DNA of 64,000 nt from assembly GCA_964487255.1 (NCBI GenBank), contig CAZAQV010000031.1, forward strand, positions 1-64,000, read 5' to 3'. Under the pieces are notes generated by a model. That model worked only from the letters and a program-made list of their open reading frames with translations. It searched no databases and had not been told where the DNA came from. Positions within the stretch are counted from its first letter, which is position 1. Each line of letters begins with the position of its first letter. The position numbers and the translations under genes were made by a program. Positions 25,497 through 33,734 of this stretch are shown in pieces. The DNA is from CAZAQV01 sp964487255 (GTDB lineage: Bacteria > Myxococcota_A > Polyangia > Polyangiales > CAZAQV01).

Positions 25497-26732
25497 TTAG
25501 GGTAAATTCCATTTGCCGCGCAGGTAGTCCGTGACTTCCTGACGCTCTTGCGTGGTGAGGCGTTTGCTGTACACGAGCACCTCGTAGACCCACCCTTTGA
25601 GGTAGCCAACCTGGGTGCGCCCGATGTTAATGTTGAGCGGACTGTTCAGGTTGTTTTGTGCCTCGACATAGATATGAGACTGGACGGCCTGGTCGCCGGT
25701 TCCATCTGATGCGATGGAGAAGAACGAATCGGGAGAGGCGCTCGTGCCGCGCGCACCGATCAAGTACATGGGTCGAGCCGGCGAGACGCGTTCGACAATG
25801 ATGGAGTCGCCGCCACTGGTCGCGGCGGGGTCGCGGATGATCATCTCGAAGTTGTTCGTTGCTTCGACGCGGTTGAGCATGAAAGCCCAGTTGTCCGTGC
25901 CACTGACTGCACCGAAGATGCCCGTGGAGCCCGTGCGCGGGTCGGCTGCGATGATCACTTCGACATCGTTGCCGCTCATGCCCGAAAAGCCGTCGATGGT
26001 GAGGTAGTCGTCGGTTCCGTCAAACACGACCGCACCTCGGTTGTTGCGACCTACGGCGTTGTACGTGGGGCGTGCCGTGCCAAAAGGTGGGTCAGCTTCT
26101 TCGTTGATGCCTGGGCGACGGTCGTGCCAGTTGGTGACCTCGTCGTCGCCGTTGATGGTCAGACTGCTCACCTCGCTCGCATCGAGCCAGACCATCAAGC
26201 TACCGGCGGGCGGAAGGTTGAGCTTGCATGTGTTGTTGGCGCCCGGCTCAAAACCGGTGGAACAAAGCTCACAACGGCTACCCTCGTAACCTTGGTCACA
26301 CCAGCACTTGGCAACTTCGTCGTCGTCTTGATGAGCGCCACAGGTTCCTCCAGGCCCGCAGTCAAGGTTGTCGATCACTTCATTAAGCTCGCAAGACAAG
26401 CGGCAGGTTCCGCCGATCATGGCCTGGCCTTCGGGGCATTCGGGAACTTTGGCGTCGACCATGGCGTCGGGGACCTCGACCGTCGCATCGGGGACGATCA
26501 CTTCGCCATCGACGATTTCGGCGTCAGGCACCGTGACCGTGGCGTCCGGCGTGTTCATCGAAGCGTCCTCCATCACGGAGCTGTCGGTGGTCATCATCGG
26601 GTCTCCGCCATCGTCGCCGCACGCCGCGAGCGAAAGAATCGGCGCGGCCAAGAGCGCTGCGGAAAAAGATAGGGTGAGCCGACCGTGCTTTTTCACGTCA
26701 GTCGTCGGCATCGTTTTGCTGCAATACATCAT
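25497..26732 (-). CDS. Cys-rich lipoprotein with LamG/concanavalin-like lectin domain (paralogue)
   Basis: A 411-aa paralogue of the gene at 23924. The lipoprotein signal ends LSLAAC, followed by a Pro/Asp/Ala/Val linker. One EGF-like module follows (CELNEVIDNLDCGPGGTCGAHQ to CSTGFEPGANNTC), then the lectin sandwich (LMVWLDASEVSSL, VTNWHDRRPG, AVVFDGTDDYLTI, DNWAFMLNRV, VYEVLVYSKRLTTQERQEVTDYLRGKWNLP). ATG at 26732 follows GGAGGAG at good spacing. The shared promoter element lies at 26770-26806. Likely exported to the outer surface; ligand unknown. Confidence 0.85.
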   Translation of the reverse strand: MMYCSKTMPTTDVKKHGRLTLSFSAALLAAPILSLAACGDDGGDPMMTTDSSVMEDASMNTPDATVTVPDAEIVDGEVIVPDATVEVPDAMVDAKVPECPEGQAMIGGTCRLSCELNEVIDNLDCGPGGTCGAHQDDDEVAKCWCDQGYEGSRCELCSTGFEPGANNTCKLNLPPAGSLMVWLDASEVSSLTINGDDEVTNWHDRRPGINEEADPPFGTARPTYNAVGRNNRGAVVFDGTDDYLTIDGFSGMSGNDVEVIIAADPRTGSTGIFGAVSGTDNWAFMLNRVEATNNFEMIIRDPAATSGGDSIIVERVSPARPMYLIGARGTSASPDSFFSIASDGTGDQAVQSHIYVEAQNNLNSPLNINIGRTQVGYLKGWVYEVLVYSKRLTTQERQEVTDYLRGKWNLP

Positions 26733-26769
26733 GTCTCCTCCAGAAATTGTTCGGGCGCATCGAGGCCCC

Positions 26770-26806
26770 TCACATAGGCAAGTGACGTTCGGCTAGGATC
26801 GGTTCA
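26770..26806 (-). promoter_or_regulatory. Conserved ECF-like promoter element, copy 3
   Basis: Minus strand: TGAACC, 13 nt, CGTCACTTGCCTATGTGAGG. It has the same gap as the other copies and lies about 38 nt before the ATG at 26732. Confidence 0.68.
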
Positions 26807-26833
26807 CGAAAAGCGACGTGCTCGCGAAGAAAA

Positions 26834-27034
26834 TCACAAGAACTGGAAGATGCTGCTGTTTTTCCTGTTGTTAAAGTCTGTGGTGCAGCGCTGACGCCGC
26901 ACGGGGTGGGGCAGGTCGGCGACGTAAATCACATGTCGTCGCGGGCGAATCGGTTGGTGTTCGATTGCTCGAAACTCCACTTCGTGCGCCCAGTGGTGAC
27001 CCATCTTCGTGTGTGTCTTATCGCGAACTGTCAT
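26834..27034 (-). CDS. Possible small protein of 66 aa
   Basis: An open frame that begins with the ATG placed immediately after promoter copy 4, exactly as the ATG at 23823 follows copy 1. The product (MTVRDKTHTKMGHHWAHEVE onward) is basic, has no signal peptide and no recognised motif, and its C-terminal third looks random. Only the promoter context supports it; it may equally be a remnant or a non-coding transcript. Confidence 0.3.
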   Translation of the reverse strand: MTVRDKTHTKMGHHWAHEVEFRAIEHQPIRPRRHVIYVADLPHPVRRQRCTTDFNNRKNSSIFQFL

Positions 27035-27071
27035 CTCATAAGACAGGTGACGTTCGCGTCATCAAGGTTCA
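27035..27071 (-). promoter_or_regulatory. Conserved ECF-like promoter element, copy 4 (orphan)
   Basis: Minus strand: TTGAACC, 13 nt, CGTCACCTGTCTTATGAG and then ATGACA. It shares sequence with copy 1 up to the first codons but leads only to the doubtful 66-aa frame. It suggests a transcript reading toward 26733. Confidence 0.6.
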
Positions 27072-27131
27072 AAGATTCCTTATCGAGCGCGCTTTTCTCG
27101 ACAGCATTGCCTTCCTCGGTACGGCGTTGTG

Positions 27132-27341
27132 TCACTCCTCGTGGACATATTCGAGCAGGTCACCGGGCTGGCAGTCGAGCTCGCGACAGAGGGCTTCGAG
27201 CGTCGAGAAGCGTACGGCTTTGGCTTTGTTGGTCTTGAGCACCGAGAGGTTGGCGATGGTGACGCCAACCCGCTCGGCGAGTTCAGTGAGGGTCATCTTC
27301 TTGTCCAGAAGGACGCGATCGAGGTTTACATTGATACTCAT
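27132..27341 (-). CDS. HTH transcriptional regulator (XRE/YozG-like)
   Basis: A compact 69-aa single-domain regulator: VLLDKKMTLTELAERVGVTIANLSVLKTNKAKAVRFSTLEALCRELDCQPGDLLEYV, a Cro/CI-type helix-turn-helix of the HTH_26 group. These genes are regularly paired with DUF2975 membrane proteins. Here the start lies 4 nt after the DUF2975 stop. The probable target is its own promoter, where inverted repeats lie at 28028-28110. Confidence 0.92.
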   Translation of the reverse strand: MSINVNLDRVLLDKKMTLTELAERVGVTIANLSVLKTNKAKAVRFSTLEALCRELDCQPGDLLEYVHEE

Positions 27342-27345
27342 CGAT

Positions 27346-27993
27346 CTAGACCGTCAACGCTTGTTCTTCTTGCATCTCTGCGCCAAGGCGGAAGATCTCG
27401 GCCAGGATAAAAACGACTGCCGCCGAGAAGAGCGACGAGGCGTCGAAGTCCATCGAGGTGACAAACTCGATGCGGTCTGAGTGAAACTGCTGGCTCACTA
27501 CGTAGGTCAAGATGGACGTAAAGACGGCCGCACCGATGCTGAGGCCCAGCATGCCCGTACCGATCGCGCGCAGGCGCCCCACATTGCTCCGATCGAACGG
27601 GTTGCCTTCGGCGAAACGACGGAAGAGCTTGCGAAGCTGCCAGATTATGAAGAGGCCGATCGCCATCAGCACCGCGACGCCGCCAATGGCCGTGACCATG
27701 ATCGTCATGTTCATCGCACCTTCGACGGCTATCGTGCCGACACCCTCGGTGACGTAGGCGGCTCCGCCGCCGACATGTTGGACTTCCACCAATTGGTCCT
27801 TCACGCGAAAGCCGATGTCGCCGATCGTCATTTTCGATTGCGCGCCCGCCTCTTCAGGCAGCTGACCGAGACCCCACAGACCCACTGGCACAGCTACTGT
27901 GACGAGCACGGCGACGACGATGCCTAGGTACCAGGTGACATCGAGCACGACCTTGAGTTTTGAGGAGAGAGAGGATTTTCCGAGCATTTTCAT
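27346..27993 (-). CDS. DUF2975 family membrane protein
   Basis: A 215-aa inner-membrane protein with four hydrophobic segments: about 15-40, 95-118 (IGGVAVLMAIGLFIIWQL), 148-170 (LGLSIGAAVFTSILTYVV) and 188-205. The loop 'LRKLFRRFAEGNPFDRSNVGRLRAIG' is the DUF2975 signature. It is the first gene of a two-gene unit with the HTH regulator. The pair probably forms a membrane-linked sensor and repressor; the biochemical role of DUF2975 is not known. Confidence 0.9.
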   Translation of the reverse strand: MKMLGKSSLSSKLKVVLDVTWYLGIVVAVLVTVAVPVGLWGLGQLPEEAGAQSKMTIGDIGFRVKDQLVEVQHVGGGAAYVTEGVGTIAVEGAMNMTIMVTAIGGVAVLMAIGLFIIWQLRKLFRRFAEGNPFDRSNVGRLRAIGTGMLGLSIGAAVFTSILTYVVSQQFHSDRIEFVTSMDFDASSLFSAAVVFILAEIFRLGAEMQEEQALTV

Positions 27994-28027
27994 CTTGAGG
28001 AGACCTTTCGTTGTTCTCGCCGTCCAT

Positions 28028-28110
28028 ATTGTTTATCGGCGATTATTTATTGATAAACAATAAATCTACATCGAATATCGGTCAACTTGTTTTTATCGAA
28101 AAACGATAAA
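28028..28110. promoter_or_regulatory. AT-rich promoter region with two inverted repeats, likely operators
   Basis: ATTGTTTATC (28028-28037) pairs with GATAAACAAT (28052-28061), and TTTATCG (28092-28098) pairs with CGATAAA (28104-28110). Both share a TTATC half-site. They sit 35-117 nt upstream of the DUF2975 start and stand out by their A/T content. They fit autoregulation by the HTH protein. Confidence 0.6.
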
Positions 28111-28215
28111 ATTTGGAAAGCACTAGGGTTTTTCAGGCGTGTGGAACGAGGCCCAGATGCGAACCTGGTCCAGGTCGAACGCCTCGGGCTGTGGTTCTGA
28201 AGTTCAATCGGGTTG

Positions 28216-29121
28216 TCAGATCGATGCGTAGGCTTGGGCGAGGGTCCCGGCGGAGTCGAGCAGGGCGTCTTGCTCGTGCTTGTCCATTTGCGGTTCGACA
28301 ACTTCGTCGACCCCCGCTGATCCGACAATACTTGGAAGTGAGAGTGCAACATCGCGGACGCCGCACGCGCCGTTCTGGACTTTTGTGACCGTGAGCACGC
28401 GTCGCTCGTCACGGAGGACCACGCGAAGCAAGTCTGCGGTGACAAGGCCGATCGCGTGGTTGGTGGCGCCTTTGCGCGCGATGATTTCGTACGCTGCGCG
28501 CCGCACCCTTGTTGCCACTTGCTCTTCTTTTTCTGACGACCAGCCCTTCCACTGTCGTAGGGGTACGCTACCGATGAAGGCCGACGACCAAAGCACAACT
28601 TCGGAGTCGCCATGTTCGCCGAGAACTTGGGCATGCACGGACCGTGGATCGATCGAAAGATCGGCTCCGAGCATCTGGCGCAGTCGCGCGGTATCGAGCA
28701 TCGTGCCCGTCCCCAGTACGCGTCCTGGCGGAAGGTCACACGCTTCGGTTGCGACTTGCGTCAGCACGTCGACGGGGTTGGTGACCACGACAAGAACGCC
28801 GCGCAGACCCGATAGTTTGGATGCAATCTGGCGAATGATGGTGGCATTGTCGCGCAACAACTCCAGCCGGCTCTGCTCAGCGGTCCCGCCCTTGCCGGCT
28901 GCGATCACGACCACGTCGCAGTCACGCATCTCTTCGACCTCGCAGGCTCGGACCTTCGCTGTTGGGTAGAACGCGGCGCCTTGCGCCAAGTCGAGCGCTT
29001 CACCCTCGGCCAAGCGCGCTCTTGCGTCCGCGACGAGAAGCTCGCTGGCAACGCCCGAGTGCAGCGTCGAGATTGCAACGCTGGAGCCGACCCAGCCCAT
29101 ACCGATGATTCCAACTTTCAC
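28216..29121 (-). CDS. ldh: L-lactate dehydrogenase-like NAD-dependent 2-hydroxyacid dehydrogenase
   Basis: A 301-aa cytoplasmic enzyme of the LDH/MDH family. GMGWVGSSVAIS is the NAD-binding loop, NPVDVLTQ and DTARLR contain active-site residues, GEHGDSE carries the catalytic His, and the later KGATNHAIGL favours LDH over MDH. The mobile specificity loop is unusual: IAAGKGGTAEQSRLELL aligns with AGANQKPGETRLDL of Bacillus LDH. The discriminating Gln is therefore Gly, and the Lys-Pro-Gly is Thr-Ala-Glu, while the Arg is kept. It should reduce a 2-oxoacid with NADH, but pyruvate as substrate is not certain. No operon partner. Confidence 0.82.
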   Translation of the reverse strand: MKVGIIGMGWVGSSVAISTLHSGVASELLVADARARLAEGEALDLAQGAAFYPTAKVRACEVEEMRDCDVVVIAAGKGGTAEQSRLELLRDNATIIRQIASKLSGLRGVLVVVTNPVDVLTQVATEACDLPPGRVLGTGTMLDTARLRQMLGADLSIDPRSVHAQVLGEHGDSEVVLWSSAFIGSVPLRQWKGWSSEKEEQVATRVRRAAYEIIARKGATNHAIGLVTADLLRVVLRDERRVLTVTKVQNGACGVRDVALSLPSIVGSAGVDEVVEPQMDKHEQDALLDSAGTLAQAYASI

Positions 29122-29289
29122 GCCTCAGACGCTAGCGCAACGGGCAGCTCGTGCAATTTCAGTTTTGAGCGAGGCGTGCGAACACTTCGCGCAGGAACTG
29201 CGCGCCGGCGTACAGCTGTCGCTGCGCCGCGGAGACCGCACTCCGCAAGTTGGCGGCGTGGCCCACTTCCGAGCGACGTTTGACGCGCC

Positions 29290-29499
29290 TCAGTCTGGAG
29301 AAGGTCGTTCTTCGAGTTCACCCTCGTCGAACGGGCGCTCAAGCTCCTCGAGTTCTTCGATGAGCTGCGCGCGACGCTCAGGGTTGTGCTCGACTTCGAG
29401 CGCCTCTTCGATGACCCGAATGCGCTCGCGGACTTGCGCCAAGCTGTTGATCACCTTTGCTTTCAAGCGTCGGGTGGTGGGGGGGTTGTGAGCGGTCAT
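29290..29499 (-). CDS. Small coiled-coil protein, hypothetical
   Basis: The predicted protein from the ATG at 29499 is 69 aa. Its centre (RLKAKVINSLAQVRERIRVIEEALEVEHNPERRAQLIEELEELERPF) has clean heptads and high charge, so it is a believable coiled coil. The tail is acidic. The frame stays open to 29679, but the extra N-terminal part looks non-coding. No family recognised. Confidence 0.5.
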   Translation of the reverse strand: MTAHNPPTTRRLKAKVINSLAQVRERIRVIEEALEVEHNPERRAQLIEELEELERPFDEGELEERPSPD

Positions 29500-29644
29500 G
29501 ACTTGAGTCCGTGCAAACGAGATGCCCTGGCCCAATTTCGTTGTGTTCTCGAACGACGCGCTGCGTCCTGCGCGTGCTCGTTCGCGACGTTTGGGACAAG
29601 GTCGCCTCACCTTCAAGCACGCCCCGTTGTTGCGAATTCGTGCG

Positions 29645-31510
29645 CTAGCGTGGCGCTGAACTGGGATCGGGTAAGCCACGTCCGCTCGACTCCCAGAACG
29701 CTTCGACCGTCGCCGTTCGTGTGTGGCGGATCCAATCCTTCAAGCTTTGGTATGGGGCGCTGCCTGCTGCGAGCCCCGTCAGACGCGACTCGGCCTCTTC
29801 GACGGCGGAGACCACCTGAAGCAACCGCTCTTCGCTATGCAAAAGTGCCTGATGAATGCTCTTGATCTGCATACCCATGTGGTTTGCAATGCCCGTCGTT
29901 CCAGCAAAGGTATCGCCGTGAGGCTTGCCGCCGAGCGGAAATTCGACCGGCAGTGTCGGACGCGGATGGACGATGCCCCGCTCGCGGTCGACGGCCTTGG
30001 CGAGCCAAGAAAAGTCATCGTCAAGAGTCCAGGTGCCATAGCCTTGCGTGGGAAGGGGCATGGCGCCTGTCCCCGCAAGGGTGCCACCCGGCGAGAAAAG
30101 CGCAGTGGGCACGGAGTTGCCGCCATCCGTGACGATGGTCGCTTCGTCGACGCTGTTGCTGAAGCTCTCGACAAAACGCAAGTACGAGCGCTTGGAAAGC
30201 GCAGGTTTGTTCGACATCTCCTTCGCGTCCTCTACCGTCATTTCCAGCAGCCGAATGCGAGCGTCGAGGTCGGCCGGATGGAGCAACGGTGCGTCGCCCC
30301 ATTTGTCCTTCAGACGTCGGAGCTCGTCGAGCTGGAGCTGGGCGTTGTCTACGAGCATGTGCAGCGCCGGCTCCACCAGTTCTGCCAGTTCCGGGCGCGC
30401 GGCGTCGTCTTCGGGAATCGCACGCCAACGATCCAAGATCGCGGGCAACTCGTCCAACGAATAGGCTGGGTGAAAATCCAGACCTTCATTGAGGCTGGTG
30501 GTGAGAAGCGTGTCGCTCCACGGCCAGTCGCCAAGATGGTTGGCGCTCTGATTCGGATCGGGCATCCAATCGCCAAGTCCATGCAGCGTGTACCTGCTGC
30601 TCTTCAACTTGAAGCGGGTCTGGAGATCGTGCTGAAAGCGAGCTTGCTGCCAGAGCAAATCGACATGGTTTTCGACCCACTTGGGTGCTGTGCCAAACAC
30701 CGCGAGCTGCTTGGCCACGTCGGTGGCGGCTTCTTTGTCGAGTTCGCTCAGCAAGAGCCGGCCGTCAAACGCAGCCGACTCCTCGGGAAAATACTTTTCG
30801 AGCGAGGTGCGAGAGACAAAGCGATCGCGGTAGGGAACGTCTTGCGCACGCGCAAGGCCGTGCAGCCGAAGGGTCTTTCGTTGGAGGCTGCTGGCGTCGT
30901 GAAGCTCGTCTTCCCGTGAGGCCAAGTGCTCGAGCAGCTCGCGCAGAGAGGCGATCCCTGGTTTGAGCGAATTGACCTGTTCCCGAACCACACCGCGCGC
31001 GTTGAGCGCACGCTTCCATTCGCCGCTGTCGCGTGCCACGCCGACGGTCAGGTCTGCCGCGCCCAATTTCAGTTCCGGGTGCAAGGCGCCGTAGGCGACC
31101 GCACCCTGCCAATCGGTGAGTGCCGCCTTGCGCGTCTGCTGCGGAAGTTCGTTGAAGGCATCCGCGCCGCGTACGAGCCAGTTGACCCTATCGATCTGAG
31201 CAAGCTCATCGACGACAGTGGCAAGTTTGGCCAAACCTGCGTGCTGCGCAAACCCGACGGTGGGCATGCGCTGTTGCTGCCGAGGGTTGGAAACCGGACT
31301 CGACTCAAGCGAGATATCGGGGATTGAAAAAGTCGGCTGCCTGGCGGTCCCCGCACCTGCGGCGCCCGCGATATTGAGCGCCGTGGTCTCTCCCAGGGCG
31401 GACAGCGCCGGCAGCGCACAGATCCCGATGAACAGAATAAGCACAAGATTCTGCGTCACGGCGAGTCCACGTTGCCTCTGTCCAAAGCGCCGATGAGTTC
31501 GAGATTTCAT
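29645..31510 (-). CDS. Large unknown membrane-anchored helical protein
   Basis: A 621-aa protein of no recognised family. One hydrophobic segment (NLVLILFIGICALPALSAL, residues 21-39) follows a basic N-terminus, so it is an exported or membrane-anchored protein. The rest is mostly helical, with repeated Leu/Arg/Glu patterns and a C-terminal conserved stretch (ALLHSEERLLQVVSAVEEAESRL to TVEAFWESSGRG). It is clearly paralogous to the upstream protein; shared landmarks are LVDNAQLQLDELRRLKDKWGDAPLL, SYLRFVESFSNSVDEATIV and the FWE near the end. The ATG overlaps the preceding stop as ATGA, so the pair is coupled and may form a complex. Confidence 0.8.
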   Translation of the reverse strand: MKSRTHRRFGQRQRGLAVTQNLVLILFIGICALPALSALGETTALNIAGAAGAGTARQPTFSIPDISLESSPVSNPRQQQRMPTVGFAQHAGLAKLATVVDELAQIDRVNWLVRGADAFNELPQQTRKAALTDWQGAVAYGALHPELKLGAADLTVGVARDSGEWKRALNARGVVREQVNSLKPGIASLRELLEHLASREDELHDASSLQRKTLRLHGLARAQDVPYRDRFVSRTSLEKYFPEESAAFDGRLLLSELDKEAATDVAKQLAVFGTAPKWVENHVDLLWQQARFQHDLQTRFKLKSSRYTLHGLGDWMPDPNQSANHLGDWPWSDTLLTTSLNEGLDFHPAYSLDELPAILDRWRAIPEDDAARPELAELVEPALHMLVDNAQLQLDELRRLKDKWGDAPLLHPADLDARIRLLEMTVEDAKEMSNKPALSKRSYLRFVESFSNSVDEATIVTDGGNSVPTALFSPGGTLAGTGAMPLPTQGYGTWTLDDDFSWLAKAVDRERGIVHPRPTLPVEFPLGGKPHGDTFAGTTGIANHMGMQIKSIHQALLHSEERLLQVVSAVEEAESRLTGLAAGSAPYQSLKDWIRHTRTATVEAFWESSGRGLPDPSSAPR

Positions 31511-33402
31511 TGTGCACCTCCGACGCGTGCAGGCAGTTGGTCGAACACGGGGTGATCGAGAAGTTCGGGTTTGGTCTCCCAGAACGCTTCGCCGAAGGCT
31601 TTTTTTGCGCTTGTGATCAACTTGTCCAGCTGGTCGGCTTCGGCCAGCTCACCAGCCCTGCGCATCGCGTCCCGCACGCTTTCGGCACGCCGGACCTCAT
31701 GGACCCGATTGACCGCCAGTTCGAGATGCCGAGTCATCCTTTCTTTGATGACGACGGTGTGTGCGACGTCGTGTGCGGCGAACTCCACCGGTCCGCCCAG
31801 CACGCCATCGAACACGCGTCCGGCGAGCGGCACTTCGGCCGGAAGTACCAGAGAATCGAGCGAGGTGCTGTCTCTCATAATCGCATCGGCGAACCATTGA
31901 TACGCATCATCAAAGCCCCAATAGCCAGCCCCGATGCTCGGCAAGGGGAAGGTCTCGATATCGCTCTTTCGGGTGACACCTCGGACAAAGACGTTCGACC
32001 GGCTGCCAGGCCCCGTCTGCACAAGGGACGCTTCTTCGAAGTCTTGTAGATACTGATCGACAAACGCGAGGTATGCGTTTTTCGACAGCGTACGCTGCTT
32101 CAGCAAGGCATTGGTGTCGCGCGAAAGCTTGCGAAGCTTTGCTGCGCGCTCTGCAAGGTCGGACAGCAGGGGCGCGTCCGCCCAAGAGGCTGCCAACGCA
32201 TCGAGGGCGGTGGCGCCGAGCGCTGCGTTGTCGTGAAGCATGCGCAAACCCGCTTGGGCAAGTTTGGCTACTTCGGCGCTCGGTGTGACCGGATCGTCGA
32301 TCGCGGCCAAGCGGCTCAGCGTATTTCGAAGCTGTTCGCGGTCGTAGGCAAAGGCATGTGTCTGGGTACGATTGAACTCACCGAGTAGATCGAGCCGACT
32401 GTAGGGCAGGGGATGTCCCTCAAAGCGCGCGCTTTGATCCGGAAGCCAGCCTCCTCGTTCAACCTCACGACCTGCATTTTGCGCGCCGTCGCGATGCTGA
32501 TTTTCGAACACGAGGCGGGCTTGCTCCCGCATGAGCTGCAGCTGGTTGCGTATCCAGATGGGCGAGGTGTCAGGTGTGGCGATCGTCTGCGCTGCGCGCA
32601 CGGCCAGCTCAAGAGGAATATCGGAGACCAAGGCGCTGTTGGCCAAGTCTTCCAGCATGGCGCGTTCGGCGCTGAGGTCGGCTTTGCGCAGCATTCGCTC
32701 AATATCGGCCTTGCCGATCATGCGAACATCGAAGGGCACGATGGCCGGGCTCGAAAACCCATGCAGCCGTACCAAGCGTCGCGCCATGCTCTTGCTCTCA
32801 GCAAGATCGGAGAGCATTTTGTATCGCTCGAGTTCTGTGAGCAGGTCGCCCAGGCCGACATGGGCGCGGCGCACGTGTTCGACGCGTTCGAACCTTGTGA
32901 CGCCGGGTCGGGTGCCGACGCTGCGTACAACATCTTGTAGCGTGGCAGGAAGACGCTCGATCGCATCGAAACGAGCGCCTGGTTGGGCTTGCGGGCCGGC
33001 AATAATCCAGTCGGCAAACTCAACTGTGGGGGTCCGTTGGATTGCGCTGTAGGCAGCAAAGCCGCGCCAATCGTCGATCACCGCGTGTCGTGTGGACTCT
33101 GAAAGCCTGCCAAAGGCTGCCGGCGCGCCCTCGACCAGGTAGCGCGCATGGTCAACCTTGGCCAGATCCTCGCCGAGCGTCGCCAGCAAAAAGGGGACTC
33201 TGCCCCACACCACTGCCTGTTGTTGGCTGGTCAGCTCGGGCGTCTGAACATGCGGGAGGGACGATGTCTCCGCGGTATCGATTGGACTGCCAGTCGCGGT
33301 CCCCGCGATCTGCGATCGAAAAACTTGTCCGAGTGCGGCCAGACCCGATGACGCTGGAAGTGCAAGCAGGACCAGCAACAAGAGATGGGGCACCTTCACC
33401 AT
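31507..33402 (-). CDS. Large unknown exported helical protein (paralogue of the downstream gene)
   Basis: From the ATG at 33402 (631 aa) the N-terminus MVKVPHLLLLVLLALPASSGLAAL is a good signal peptide or anchor; GTG 33444 and ATG 33426 are in-frame alternatives and none has a clear Shine-Dalgarno. The body matches its tandem partner: 'LHDNAALGATALDALAASWADAPLL', 'NAYLAFVDQYLQDFEEASLV', 'FGEAFWETKPELLDHP'. No catalytic motif is visible. The two genes overlap by four bases. Function unknown. Confidence 0.78.
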   Translation of the reverse strand: MVKVPHLLLLVLLALPASSGLAALGQVFRSQIAGTATGSPIDTAETSSLPHVQTPELTSQQQAVVWGRVPFLLATLGEDLAKVDHARYLVEGAPAAFGRLSESTRHAVIDDWRGFAAYSAIQRTPTVEFADWIIAGPQAQPGARFDAIERLPATLQDVVRSVGTRPGVTRFERVEHVRRAHVGLGDLLTELERYKMLSDLAESKSMARRLVRLHGFSSPAIVPFDVRMIGKADIERMLRKADLSAERAMLEDLANSALVSDIPLELAVRAAQTIATPDTSPIWIRNQLQLMREQARLVFENQHRDGAQNAGREVERGGWLPDQSARFEGHPLPYSRLDLLGEFNRTQTHAFAYDREQLRNTLSRLAAIDDPVTPSAEVAKLAQAGLRMLHDNAALGATALDALAASWADAPLLSDLAERAAKLRKLSRDTNALLKQRTLSKNAYLAFVDQYLQDFEEASLVQTGPGSRSNVFVRGVTRKSDIETFPLPSIGAGYWGFDDAYQWFADAIMRDSTSLDSLVLPAEVPLAGRVFDGVLGGPVEFAAHDVAHTVVIKERMTRHLELAVNRVHEVRRAESVRDAMRRAGELAEADQLDKLITSAKKAFGEAFWETKPELLDHPVFDQLPARVGGAQ

Positions 33403-33734
33403 GACGGTGCAATAAGCAAGCAACATGCCAGCGCAATGCTGCACACGGTGTCCATAACTTAATGTTATTTATCCGCTTTCATTGACGATGTGCAGCTTCA
33501 ACACATCAACCGGCTCCTCGACCTTCGATTCGTGCGGGTGAACTGAGGTCTCAAGACCGCGAGGCGCGCTCCACGTCGAACATCTTCCACCAGAGCGTTT
33601 CAGGAGCCGCCACCATGCCCGTTGGCACAACGTGTTGCCGGTGCGCTGCCGGAAGCAGGCGGAACCTTTGCCCGGTAACATGAGCAAAACACGCTTGCGA
33701 CTCGTCGGCACGATACCTGCAACTGTTTGGTGTT
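33403..33734. other. About 330-nt divergent intergenic region
   Basis: It separates the minus-strand unknown pair from the plus-strand DUF1592/DUF1552 pair. A minus-strand frame of 80 codons within it has no coding look. The only candidate signal is the weak -24/-12-like element at 33706. Confidence 0.5.
33706..33721 (+). promoter_or_regulatory. Weak sigma-54-like element before the DUF1592 gene
   Basis: CGGCACGATACCTGCA has the 10-nt GG-to-GC spacing but differs from TGGCAY-N5-TTGCW at two positions. It lies 15 nt before the ATG at 33735. The other DUF1552/DUF1592 unit has a perfect match, which raises its plausibility. Confidence 0.35.

Noticed and set aside
28047..28739. 230-codon minus-strand frame overlapping the LDH gene
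   Set aside because: Same strand but different frame from a clear LDH; Ser/Arg/Pro-rich without motifs.
33469..33711. 80-codon minus-strand frame in the intergenic region
   Set aside because: No ribosome site, no motif, Trp/Arg/Cys-rich random composition.
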